A stretch of 64,000 nt of DNA from Modestobacter italicus (GTDB lineage: Bacteria > Actinomycetota > Actinomycetes > Mycobacteriales > Geodermatophilaceae), in NCBI RefSeq assembly GCF_000306785.1, contig NC_017955.1:1178001-1242000 (forward strand), written 5' to 3'. Both the position numbers and the translations under genes were made by a program. The notes under the pieces are model-generated. The model did not search any database. It was not told where the DNA came from and saw only the letters and a list, made by a program, of their open reading frames with translations. This document shows, one piece after another, positions 48,952-56,995 of this stretch (the stretch's first letter is position 1; every line of letters begins with the position of its first letter).

Positions 48952-49871
48952 GGGGCGTCGCCTACGACCGCTTCGGCGGCCCCGAGGTGCTGCAGCTGCG
49001 CGAGGACCTGCCCGAGCCGCCGGTCGGACCGGACGCCGTGCTGGTCCGGGTGCGGGCCGCCGGGGTCAACCCGGTCGACATCGGCATCCGCGAGGGGCAC
49101 CTCGCCGGCGCCTTCCCGCACCACTTCCCGATCGTCCCCGGCTGGGACCTCGCCGGGGTCGTCGAGCAGGTCGGCCCCGCGGTGGTCGACTTCGCCCCCG
49201 GTGACGAGGTCTTCGGCTACCTCCGCCGGGACGACGTCCAGTGGGGGACAGCGGCCGAGCTGGTCCCGGCCCCGCAGCGCTGCATCGCGCACAAGCCCGA
49301 GTCGCTGGGGTTCTCCGAGGCCGGGGCGCTGCCGCTGGCCGGGCTGACCGCCTACCAGGCGCTCACCGAGGCCCTCGACGTCGGCGAGGGCGACCGGGTG
49401 CTGGTGCACCGCGCGGCCGGCGGGGTCGGCTTCTTCGCCGTCCAGATCGCCGCTGCGCTGGGTGCGCACGTCATCGGCACTGCCAGCCCGCGCAACCACG
49501 GCTTCCTGCGCGACGCCGGCGCCGCCGAGGTGCTCGACTACAACGCCGGCCCGATCAGCGAGCAGCTGTCCGAGCCGGTCGACGCCGTGCTGGACCTGAT
49601 CGGCGGGCCGGCGCTCGGCGACGCCCCCGACCAGGTGCGCGACCCGGCCCGGATCGCCAGCATCGTCGACCCGGTGGTGCGCGACCTGGGCGGCCGGTAC
49701 GTGTTCGTCCGGCCCGACCAGCACGACCTCGAGGAGCTCGGCCGGATGGCCGACGCCGGCCAGCTGCGGGTCGCGATCGCCAAGGCGTTCCCGCTGGACC
49801 AGGTCGCGGACGCGCAGCGGCTGGTCGCCGAGGGGCACGTCCGCGGCAAGGTCGTCGTCACCCTGAGCTGA
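48948..49871 (+). CDS. MDR-family NADP-dependent quinone oxidoreductase-like protein
   Basis: A 307-residue zinc-free medium-chain oxidoreductase. [24 protein letters not shown] opens the GroES-like half, with [12 protein letters not shown] and [13 protein letters not shown]. The Rossmann half has [25 protein letters not shown], and [12 protein letters not shown] closes the protein. Translation is coupled to smpB (GTGA overlap), which is unusual company for a metabolic enzyme. A paralogue of the same superfamily lies at 13732. Confidence 0.87.
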   Translation: MRGVAYDRFGGPEVLQLREDLPEPPVGPDAVLVRVRAAGVNPVDIGIREGHLAGAFPHHFPIVPGWDLAGVVEQVGPAVVDFAPGDEVFGYLRRDDVQWGTAAELVPAPQRCIAHKPESLGFSEAGALPLAGLTAYQALTEALDVGEGDRVLVHRAAGGVGFFAVQIAAALGAHVIGTASPRNHGFLRDAGAAEVLDYNAGPISEQLSEPVDAVLDLIGGPALGDAPDQVRDPARIASIVDPVVRDLGGRYVFVRPDQHDLEELGRMADAGQLRVAIAKAFPLDQVADAQRLVAEGHVRGKVVVTLS

Positions 49872-49976
49872 GCGGCGCCCCGGCACGGTGACGCGGCGCG
49901 GCGCGGCGCCCGGCCGGGGAGCCGCACCGGACCGCGGTCCGGCCACGGGTGCACGTCCGCGGTACAGGCTGCGCCC

Positions 49977-51140
49977 ATGCGCAGGACGCGGCGGGCCCTG
50001 TTCCTCGTGACACCGCTGGTCACCGCGGTGTCCCTGCTCGGTGGGCCGCTGCCGGCCCTCGCGGACGCCCCGCGTCCGCCGGACGTCGCCGGCCTGCAGA
50101 GCGCGCTCACCGACCTGGTGCAGCAACCGGGCGGCCCACCCGGGGCCATCGTGACGCTGGGCCGCGCGGGGCACCTCGACGTGCTGACCGCCGGGGCCGC
50201 CGACCTCGCGACCGGGCGCCCTCCCGCTGCCGGGGACGCCATGCGGGTCGCCAGCGTGGCGAAGGCGTTCAACGCAGCGACCGCGTTGAGCCTGGTGTCG
50301 CGGGGCGACCTGTCCCTCGACGAGACCGTCGGCGGCCGGCGGCCCGACTTGCCGCACGAGTGGTGGCCGGTGACCCTCCGCCAGTTGCTCGGGCACACCA
50401 GCGGCATCCCGGACTTCAGCCGGGGCGACGCGTTCGTGGCCGCACTGCTCGGGTCGCTGCTGGACCCGCCGCCGCCCCGGCGGCTCCTCTCCTACGTCGA
50501 CGAGCCGGCCCTGCTCTTCCCCCCGGGCACCGAGTACCGCTACTCCAACTCCGACAACGTCGTGGCCGGGCTGATGATCGAGGCGGCCACCGGCCGGTCC
50601 TACGCCGACGTGCTGGAGAGCCAGGTGCTCCGGCCCGCCGGCCTGACCGCCACGAGCCTCCCGGTGGGGGCCGACCTGCCGGCCCCGTACGTCCACGGCT
50701 ACGACGTCTCCGAGCAGCCGCCGGAGGACGTGAGCGCGGCCATCGCCGCGGGCTGGGCGTGGGCCTCCGGTGGTGTCGTCTCGACCCCCGCCGACCTCGC
50801 CCGGTTCATCGGCGAGGACGTCCGGGGCGCCTTCACGGATCGGCGGACCCGGCACGAGCAGTTCGACTTCCGGCCAGGATCGTCCGAGCCGCCCGGCCCG
50901 GGCCGCAACTCGGCCGGCCTCGGGTTGTTCCGCTACGAGACCCGCTGCGGCACGGTCTACGGCCACACCGGCAACACCGCCGGGTACACCCAGTTCGCCG
51001 CCGCCACCGGGGACGGTCGTCGGACGGTGACGGTGTCCGTCAACGGCCAGATCACGCCGTCCGGCGCGCCCGAGCTGTTCGAGCAGGTGCGCGCGGTCTA
51101 CGAGATGGCCACCTGCGCCGCCGTCGCCCGGCACCGGTGA
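49977..51140 (+). CDS. Secreted serine hydrolase of the beta-lactamase / DD-peptidase family
   Basis: A 387-residue protein with a signal peptide (cleavage near ALADAP, residue 30). Class C beta-lactamase-type motifs are SVAK (Ser93, Lys96), the YSN triad at 189-191 and HTGNTAG near 330. They are the active-site marks of DD-carboxypeptidases, esterases and class C enzymes. HTG instead of KTG points to the peptidase/esterase subgroup rather than a true cephalosporinase, so antibiotic resistance should not be assumed. Stand-alone gene. Confidence 0.88.
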   Translation: MRRTRRALFLVTPLVTAVSLLGGPLPALADAPRPPDVAGLQSALTDLVQQPGGPPGAIVTLGRAGHLDVLTAGAADLATGRPPAAGDAMRVASVAKAFNAATALSLVSRGDLSLDETVGGRRPDLPHEWWPVTLRQLLGHTSGIPDFSRGDAFVAALLGSLLDPPPPRRLLSYVDEPALLFPPGTEYRYSNSDNVVAGLMIEAATGRSYADVLESQVLRPAGLTATSLPVGADLPAPYVHGYDVSEQPPEDVSAAIAAGWAWASGGVVSTPADLARFIGEDVRGAFTDRRTRHEQFDFRPGSSEPPGPGRNSAGLGLFRYETRCGTVYGHTGNTAGYTQFAAATGDGRRTVTVSVNGQITPSGAPELFEQVRAVYEMATCAAVARHR

Positions 51141-51176
51141 GCTCGGGGCCGCGCGGACCGTCCCCGCCGCCGGCGC

Positions 51177-51182
51177 TACGTT
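51177..51182 (+). promoter_or_regulatory. -10 box of a leaderless promoter for the amidohydrolase gene
   Basis: TACGTT ends 6 bases before the GTG at 51189. Confidence 0.5.
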
Positions 51183-51188
51183 CACCGG

Positions 51189-52106
51189 GTGAGCCTCCGT
51201 CCCCCGGTCGACGACGCCGACGTCCCGCGGTACTGGCAGGAGCTGGGGCTGCCCGGCCTGGTCGACGTGCACGTGCACTTCCTGCCCGAGCGGGTGCAGG
51301 CCAAGGTCTGGCAGTACTTCGCCGACGCCGAGGCGCACTACGGCGCGCCCTGGCCGGTCAGCTACGCGCTGCCGGTCGACGAGCGGCTCGCCGTCCTGGC
51401 CGGGCTCGGGGTCCGCGCGTTCCCGACCCTGCCGTACCCGCACAAGGCCGGCATGGGCGCCTGGCTCAACGACCAGGCCGCGGCCTTCGCCCGGGCGCAC
51501 CCGCAGGTGCTGCACTCGGCCACCTTCTACCCCGAGCCCGAGGCGCCGGTCTACGTCGCCGCGGCGCTGGACGCCGGGGCGCGGGTGTTCAAGGTGCACG
51601 TGCAGGTCGGGGACTTCGACCCGCGCGACGAGCTGCTGCTGCCGGTGTGGGAGCGGCTGGAGCAGACCGGGACGCCGGTGGTCATCCACTGCGGCTCCGG
51701 TCCGCTGCGCGGGGAGCACACCGGCCCGGCGCCGATGGCCGGCCTGCTCGAGCGGTTCCCGCGGCTGCAGCTGGTGATCGCCCACCTCGGCATGCCGGAG
51801 TACGCCGCGTTCCTCGAGCTCGCGGAGACGTACGAGCGGGTGCACCTGGACACCACCATGTTCGCCACCGACTTCACCGAGCGGCTGATGCCCTTCGACC
51901 GCGCGCTGCTGCCCCGGCTCGCCGCGCTGCGGGACAAGGTCGTGCTCGGCAGCGACTTCCCGACCATCCCGTACCCCTACGCCCACCAGCTCGCCGCGCT
52001 GCACCGGCTCGACCTGGGGGAGGACTGGCTGCGCGCCGTCCTGTGGGAGAACGGCGCGCGGTTGTTCGGCATCGACCAGCCGCCTCCGGCCGACGGCCTG
52101 CGCTAG
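51189..52106 (+). CDS. Amidohydrolase-family metal-dependent hydrolase
   Basis: A 305-residue TIM-barrel hydrolase of the amidohydrolase-2 group. The metal motif VDVHVHF opens the barrel. VFKVHVQVGDF and VIHCGSGP give further ligands, and the late LGSDFPTIPYPY holds the conserved Asp. Members include decarboxylases and lactonases; the substrate is unknown. Leaderless start from TACGTT. The gene stands alone and ends 18 bases before a convergent stop. Confidence 0.87.
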   Translation: MSLRPPVDDADVPRYWQELGLPGLVDVHVHFLPERVQAKVWQYFADAEAHYGAPWPVSYALPVDERLAVLAGLGVRAFPTLPYPHKAGMGAWLNDQAAAFARAHPQVLHSATFYPEPEAPVYVAAALDAGARVFKVHVQVGDFDPRDELLLPVWERLEQTGTPVVIHCGSGPLRGEHTGPAPMAGLLERFPRLQLVIAHLGMPEYAAFLELAETYERVHLDTTMFATDFTERLMPFDRALLPRLAALRDKVVLGSDFPTIPYPYAHQLAALHRLDLGEDWLRAVLWENGARLFGIDQPPPADGLR

Positions 52107-52124
52107 CCCGCCGGCCGGTGGGCC

Positions 52125-52451
52125 TCAGCTGGCGCTCCCCGGCGCGGTGTACGCCGGCCGCACCTGGGTCGCCGCGTCCAGGTCCTCCGGGCTGAGCAGC
52201 TGGGCCGTGTGCACGCGAGCAGCACCGGCTCCGGTGACGGTGAGGGACACCGCTGCGGCCGCACGCTCGTCGGGGAGCTCGACCACGACGTAGGCGTCGT
52301 CCACGCCGAGGGCGAAGTCGAAGCTCACCAGCCTCCCGCCGACGCTGGACGCGGTCTTCTCCATGGTCGTCCGCCGGTCGGAGCCGCCCACCTGCAGCAG
52401 CGCCTTGGCTCCCTGGGGCGCGTAGTCGACGATGAACATGTAGCGGGGCAT
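52125..52451 (-). CDS. GYD-domain protein
   Basis: A 108-residue single-domain protein. MPRYMFIVDYAPQGAKALLQVGGSDRR and SVGGRLVSFDFALGVDDAYVVVELPD follow the GYD pattern (ferredoxin-like fold), here with DFALGVDDAY in place of the typical Gly-Tyr-Asp region. Function unknown for the family. GGAGAGGG stands before the ATG. Divergent from the GNAT gene. Confidence 0.8.
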   Translation of the reverse strand: MPRYMFIVDYAPQGAKALLQVGGSDRRTTMEKTASSVGGRLVSFDFALGVDDAYVVVELPDERAAAAVSLTVTGAGAARVHTAQLLSPEDLDAATQVRPAYTAPGSAS

Positions 52452-52599
52452 GGCGGTCCCTCTCCTGGGCCCCCGTGCCGCTCCGATGCTCCCGCTCCGG
52501 TGCCGCACGACGTCGAGCCGGGTCGCGGCACCTGCCTGCTCCCGCGCGGCGGCGACCGCACGGCGGCGGCCGGTGACCACCGGGCGGACCCCGTTCGCC

Positions 52600-52605
52600 T
52601 ACGGT
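52600..52605 (+). promoter_or_regulatory. -10 box of a leaderless promoter for the GNAT gene
   Basis: TACGGT ends 7 bases before the GTG at 52613. Confidence 0.5.
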
Positions 52606-52612
52606 CGGGCCC

Positions 52613-53605
52613 GTGGAGTCCAGCTGGCATCGCCTGCCCGAAGGCCTGACCGCCCGCCCCATGCGCCCGGACGACGTCGTCGCGATCGTCGCCCTGGAGG
52701 CCGCCGCGGAGCCGCTCGACCAGACCGGTGACCTCGCCAGCCCCGAGGACCTCACCGCCTGGTTCGTCAACGACCTGGTCGACCTCGAGCGCGACACCCG
52801 GGTGGTCTGCGCCGGCGACGAGCTCGTCGGCTGGGCCAGCGCGATCGCACCGCCCACCTTCCGGGACGCCTACGGCGTGCACCTGGAGGGCCGGGTCCAC
52901 CCCGGCTGGCGCGGGCGGGGCATCGGCCGCGCGCTGCTCGCCTGGCAGCTCGAGCGCGGCCGGGAGCTGCACGCCCAGCGGCACCCCGAGGCCCCGGCCC
53001 GGCTGACGGCGACGGTCTACACGACGATGCCCACGCTGGAGGCGCTGGTCCGCCGGGCGGGGCTGCAGCCGGTCCGCTGGTTCTTCCACATGGAACGCCC
53101 GCTCACCGACCTGCCGCCGCGCCGCCGCCCCGAGGGGGTGGAGCTGGTGCCGTTCAGCTGGGACCGGGACGACGAGGTGCGCCGCGCGCACAACGCCGCG
53201 TTCACCGAGCACTACGGCTCCAGCGAGCGGGACGTCGCTTCGTGGGAGGTCATGTTCACCGGCCAGCCGTCGTTCCGGCCCGACCTGTCGGTGCTGGCCG
53301 TCTCCGGCGGTGCGGTCGTGGGGTACGCGCTGTCCTACGTCTCCGAGGCGACCGCGGCGGCGACCGGCTCCCGGGAGAGCTACTTCGGGCAGATCGGCGT
53401 CGTCCCGGCGGCCCGGGGGCGCGGGCTGTCCAAGGCCGTGATCATCGAGGCGCTGCACACCGCGGCGGCCGCCGACTGCCAGACCGCCGGGCTCGAGGTG
53501 GACAGCGAGAACGTCACCGGCGCGCTGGGCCTCTACGAGAGCCTGGGCTTCGCCACCCACCGCACCCAGGTCTCCTGGTCGGAGCACCTCGCCCCGCTGA
53601 CCTGA
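52613..53605 (+). CDS. Tandem-GNAT N-acetyltransferase
   Basis: A 330-residue protein with two GNAT domains. The first (about 12-150) has VHPGWRGRGIGRALLAWQL, the acetyl-CoA loop. The second (about 170-325) has VVPAARGRGLSKAVIIEALH and GLYESLGFATHR. The double layout is like mycothiol synthase MshD, but the MshD active-site pattern is not clear to me, so the substrate stays open. Leaderless start. A perfect 22 bp hairpin ends the gene. Confidence 0.87.
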   Translation: MESSWHRLPEGLTARPMRPDDVVAIVALEAAAEPLDQTGDLASPEDLTAWFVNDLVDLERDTRVVCAGDELVGWASAIAPPTFRDAYGVHLEGRVHPGWRGRGIGRALLAWQLERGRELHAQRHPEAPARLTATVYTTMPTLEALVRRAGLQPVRWFFHMERPLTDLPPRRRPEGVELVPFSWDRDDEVRRAHNAAFTEHYGSSERDVASWEVMFTGQPSFRPDLSVLAVSGGAVVGYALSYVSEATAAATGSRESYFGQIGVVPAARGRGLSKAVIIEALHTAAAADCQTAGLEVDSENVTGALGLYESLGFATHRTQVSWSEHLAPLT

Positions 53606-53660
53606 CGCCGAGAGCGCGCTCCCGGTGACCGTGGGGGCCACCGGGAGCGCGCTCTCGGCG
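53606..53660. terminator. Bidirectional terminator
   Basis: A perfect 22 bp stem (53606-53627 with 53639-53660) and an 11-base loop, between the convergent GNAT and MFS genes. Confidence 0.88.
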
Positions 53661-53673
53661 TACGGGCCGGTGG

Positions 53674-55176
53674 CTAGCCGGCCATCGCGGGCTCGGCCGG
53701 CAGGTCGTCCTTCTTCGCCGAGATGGACACGGCGGCGATCACCAGGGCGACGGCGAGGAACACCGCGCCCCAGAGGAAGGCGACGTGGTACCCCTGCACG
53801 AACGCCTCGCCGGGCGCCTCACCGGGGTTGTCGGCCAGGTGACCGGTGACCGCCGAGGCGTAGAAGGTGCTCAGCAGCGCCAGGCCCAGCGAGCCGCCGA
53901 CCTGCTGCGAGGTGTTCAGCACCGCGGAGGCGATGCCGGCGTCGTGCTCGGCCACGCCGACCAGCGCGGTGCTGGACGCCGGGACGAAGACCGCCGCCAG
54001 GCCGAAGCTGATCGCGATCTCGGCGGGCAGCACCTCGGTGACGTAGGCGCTGGTCGACTCGATCTGGGTCAGCCAGAGCATGCCGAGCACGGCCAGCCCG
54101 AGACCGGCGACGATCAGCGGACGCGGCCCGACCCGGGGGAGCAGCTGGGAGACGATCCCGGCGCCGATGATGATGCCGCCGCTGAAGGGCAGGAACGCGA
54201 AGCCCGACTCCAGCGGGCTGTAACCCAGGGTCTGCTGGAAGTAGAAGGTCAGGAACAGGAAGATCGCGAAGATCCCGGCCCCGACCAGCAGGAAGACCAG
54301 GTACGAGCCACCCCGGTTGCGGTCCAGGACGACGCGCAGCGGCAGCAGCGGGTGGCTGGCGCGGCGCTCGTAGAGCACGAACGACACGAGCAGCACGGCC
54401 GCGGCGGCGAGCAGCCCCAGGGTGACCGGGTCCGACCAGCCCACGCCCTCCTCGGCGGCCTTGCTGAACCCGTAGACCAGGCTGACCAGTCCCAGAGCGG
54501 ACAGCAGCACGCCGGGGACGTCGTAGCGCCGGTCACCGGTGGCCCGGCTCTCCGTCACCAGCACGACGGCGAACGCCATGGTGACCGCGGCGATCGGCAC
54601 GTTGATGCCCAGCGTCCAGCGCCACGAGGCGTACTCGGTGAGCACGCCGCCGAGGATCAGGCCGATCGCGGCGCCACCACCGGAGATCGCGCCGAAGACG
54701 CCGAAGGCCCGGGCCCGCTCCTTGGCGTCGGTGAAGGTCACCGCGAGCAGCGACAGGGCGGCCGGCGCCAGCAGCGCGGCGAACGCGCCCTGCAGACCGC
54801 GGGCGGCGAACAGCAGCTCCTGGTTCGGGGCGATGCCACCGAGCGCGGAGGCACCGGCGAAGCCGGCCAGGCCGATCAGGAAGGCACGCTTGCGGCCGAT
54901 GAAGTCGGCGATCCGGCCGCCGAGCAGCAGCAGGCCACCGAACGCGAGGGTGTAGGCGGTCACCACCCACTGGATGTTGGCGGCGCTGATCCCCAGGTCG
55001 TTCCCGGCGTCGGGCAGGGCGATGTTCACCACGGAGACGTCGAGCACGATCATCAGCTGGGCGACGGCGATGACCGCCAGGGCCAGCCAGCGGCGGGGGT
55101 CGGGTGCGGTGTCGAGCGCCGGGGTGGTCCCGGACGACGTCGTCCCCGGCGGGGTGGTGAGGCTGTCTGCGGGCAT
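53674..55176 (-). CDS. MFS transporter of the DHA2 (14-helix) drug-export type
   Basis: A 500-residue permease with about 14 helices. The DHA2 pattern begins AVIAVAQLMIVLDVSVVNIALPDAG, then VVTAYTLAFGGLLLLGGRIADFIGRKR (motif A) and GFAFLPFSGGIIIGAG later. It is probably an exporter of hydrophobic drugs or metabolites. The ATG at 55176 has AGGA 11-14 bases upstream. The TetR gene lies directly upstream on the same strand (140 bases), suggesting local control. Confidence 0.9.
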   Translation of the reverse strand: MPADSLTTPPGTTSSGTTPALDTAPDPRRWLALAVIAVAQLMIVLDVSVVNIALPDAGNDLGISAANIQWVVTAYTLAFGGLLLLGGRIADFIGRKRAFLIGLAGFAGASALGGIAPNQELLFAARGLQGAFAALLAPAALSLLAVTFTDAKERARAFGVFGAISGGGAAIGLILGGVLTEYASWRWTLGINVPIAAVTMAFAVVLVTESRATGDRRYDVPGVLLSALGLVSLVYGFSKAAEEGVGWSDPVTLGLLAAAAVLLVSFVLYERRASHPLLPLRVVLDRNRGGSYLVFLLVGAGIFAIFLFLTFYFQQTLGYSPLESGFAFLPFSGGIIIGAGIVSQLLPRVGPRPLIVAGLGLAVLGMLWLTQIESTSAYVTEVLPAEIAISFGLAAVFVPASSTALVGVAEHDAGIASAVLNTSQQVGGSLGLALLSTFYASAVTGHLADNPGEAPGEAFVQGYHVAFLWGAVFLAVALVIAAVSISAKKDDLPAEPAMAG

Positions 55177-55316
55177 GGCAGAGCTGTCCTTCCTGCGCGC
55201 AGCGCAGTGGAGAAGGGGAGGGAGGCGTGCGGGCACGGACGGCCGGCGGCGGTGCGCGGTCGTCGATCGGTGGTGCGGGGAGGCCGGCGGTCAGCGCCGG
55301 TCGGGGGTGGAGCGGG

Positions 55317-55946
55317 TCAGCTGATGGGCTGGGCGAGTCCTGCGCCGGCCCAGCGCAGGCAGTCCCGGACCGAGTCCACGAGCTGGTCGAAGGTGTCGTC
55401 GGGATCCCATGCCTCGACCGCGGTGGTGAACGCGGCCATGGCGGTGTTGAAGACCAACGTGGTCCTCAGGTCGTCGCCGTCGGGGAGACGGCGGGCGATC
55501 CAGGCCTTCAGGTCGGGCGCGAAGCTGTCGCAGGTGCCCCTGGCCGTGTGGATCAGCCAGGGAGCCTGCTCGATCACCCGCTTCTGCACGGGCAGCCACT
55601 CGGGCAGCAGCTTCGCCATGTCGACGAAGAGGTCGGTCAGCGCCTCCCACAGCGGAGCGTCGTTCGAGTCGTCCTCCAGGAGCGCGCGCCACTGCGCGAG
55701 CTCCTCGGGGTCGAGGTCGAAGGCGACGGCCTCCTTGCTGGGGAAGTAGCTGAAGAAGGTGGTGCGGGAGACACCGGCCTCGGCGGCGATGTCCTCGACA
55801 CTGACGGCGTCGAAGCCGCGCTCGCTGATCAGGCGCAGCGCGGTGGAGCGGATGGTGCGCCAGGCGGCGAGCTTCTTGCGCTCTCGCAGCCCCATGACGG
55901 CGTTCACGGCGCAGCGTGGCGAACTCGCTGCCTTCGCTCTCCCCAT
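55317..55946 (-). CDS. TetR-family regulator of the MFS gene
   Basis: A 209-residue regulator if it starts at 55946. The HTH reads TALRLISERGFDAVSVEDIAAEAGVSRTTFFSYFPSKEAVAFD (about 35-78), and the C-terminus has the LPEWLPVQKRVIEQAPWL helix of this subgroup. The ATG at 55946 lies 9 bases after a TACGGT -10 box, so a leaderless start is likely; an ATG at 55895 would shorten the N-terminus. It probably represses itself and the downstream exporter. Confidence 0.85.
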   Translation of the reverse strand: MGRAKAASSPRCAVNAVMGLRERKKLAAWRTIRSTALRLISERGFDAVSVEDIAAEAGVSRTTFFSYFPSKEAVAFDLDPEELAQWRALLEDDSNDAPLWEALTDLFVDMAKLLPEWLPVQKRVIEQAPWLIHTARGTCDSFAPDLKAWIARRLPDGDDLRTTLVFNTAMAAFTTAVEAWDPDDTFDQLVDSVRDCLRWAGAGLAQPIS

Positions 55947-55955
55947 CACGCACTC

Positions 55956-55985
55956 ACCGTAGACCGAAAGCTGAACTGAGTACAA
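55956..55985 (-). promoter_or_regulatory. Promoter of the TetR gene
   Basis: On the minus strand TTGTAC (55985-55980), 18 bases, TACGGT (55961-55956), then 9 bases to the ATG at 55946. An inverted repeat GAACT-N7-AGTTC (55973-55989) overlaps the -35 box and is a candidate operator. Confidence 0.5.
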
Positions 55986-56026
55986 GTTCTTACTGCGTCA
56001 AGTTCTGGCACAGTTCACCTCCCGGC

Positions 56027-56032
56027 TACGGT
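56027..56032 (+). promoter_or_regulatory. -10 box of a leaderless promoter for the SCO6745-like gene
   Basis: TACGGT ends 6 bases before the ATG at 56039. Confidence 0.5.
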
Positions 56033-56038
56033 CTGCCC

Positions 56039-56908
56039 ATGGTCAGCGCCGATCAGCTCTCTCCTTCCCTGCGGGTCGTGGCCCGAACCCACCGCCGGCT
56101 GGAGCCGCTGCACTCGCACGTGTACTTCGCCCCCGAGACCGACGAGCACCTGACGGCGCTCGGCATCCGGCCGGGCCGGATGGTCTACTTCGCCGGCCGC
56201 GCGGCGGCCATGGGCGCGGTCGGCCCCGGCGTGGTGACGGCGACCTTCGGCAACTTCGCGCCGGCGATCGTGGCCCGGCACGTGCCGCGGGCCTGGACGC
56301 TCGCGTCCCCGGAGCAGGTGCTCGCCGCCCGGGCCGCGGCGGCGCGGGCCTCGCTGACGCGGCTGCTCGCCGACCCGCCGGCCGAGGACGTCGCCGAGCT
56401 CGCCCAGCTGCTGCGCGAGGCGTGCACCGTGCTCACCCCCGAGGGGCGGCCGCTCTACGCCGGGCACGCCGACCAGCCGTGGCCGGAGGACCCGCTGCTG
56501 CAGGTGTGGCACGGGGTCACCCTGCTGCGCGAGCACCGCGGCGACGGGCACGTGCTCACCCTCGTGCGGCACGGGCTCAGCGGCCTGGAGGCGCTGGTCA
56601 CCCACACGCTCACCGGCCGCGGCTTCACCGAGCAGTCCGCCCGGACCACCCGCGGCTGGTCGGACGAGGAGTGGGCGGCGGCGGTCGCCGGGCTGACCGA
56701 CCGCGGCCTGGTCGCCGACGGCGGGCTCACCGCGGACGGCGTCGCGCTGCGCGCGGCGGTCGAGCAGGAGACCGACGAGCTGTCCGCCGCGCCCTTCGTG
56801 CACCTGGGGGCCGAGCGCACCGAGCGGGTGGCCGACCTCGGCGGCCGGCTCGCCGCCCGGCTGGTCGCCAACGGCGCCTACCCGGCCGGGGTCTTCGCCG
56901 CCCGCTGA
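56039..56908 (+). CDS. SCO6745-family helical protein
   Basis: A 289-residue protein of the actinobacterial family typified by Streptomyces SCO6745. The opening ARTHRRLEPLHSHVYFAPETDEHLTALGI, the GRMVYFAGRAAAMGAVGPGVVTATFGNFAP segment and W(T/S)LASPEQVLAARAAA are typical. A late winged-helix-like stretch (SARTTRGWSDEEWAAAVAGLTDRGLVADGGLTADG) may bind nucleic acid. Function unknown. Leaderless start from TACGGT, divergent from the TetR gene. Confidence 0.82.
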   Translation: MVSADQLSPSLRVVARTHRRLEPLHSHVYFAPETDEHLTALGIRPGRMVYFAGRAAAMGAVGPGVVTATFGNFAPAIVARHVPRAWTLASPEQVLAARAAAARASLTRLLADPPAEDVAELAQLLREACTVLTPEGRPLYAGHADQPWPEDPLLQVWHGVTLLREHRGDGHVLTLVRHGLSGLEALVTHTLTGRGFTEQSARTTRGWSDEEWAAAVAGLTDRGLVADGGLTADGVALRAAVEQETDELSAAPFVHLGAERTERVADLGGRLAARLVANGAYPAGVFAAR

Positions 56909-56960
56909 GCCCGGTCGGGCAGACGCGCCGGAGGAGGTCGACGCCGACGGCGTCCCTCCC

Positions 56961-56966
56961 TATGGT
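56961..56966 (+). promoter_or_regulatory. -10 box of the SLC13 gene promoter
   Basis: TATGGT followed by a leader of about 22 bases with GGAGGGG before the ATG at 56996. Confidence 0.45.
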
Positions 56967-56995
56967 CTGGGTCACGTTCCACCCCTGGAGGGGCG

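Noticed and set aside
49977-51140. Class C beta-lactamase resistance gene
   Set aside because: The third motif is HTG rather than KTG and the sequence fits secreted DD-peptidases or esterases; a resistance role is not supported.
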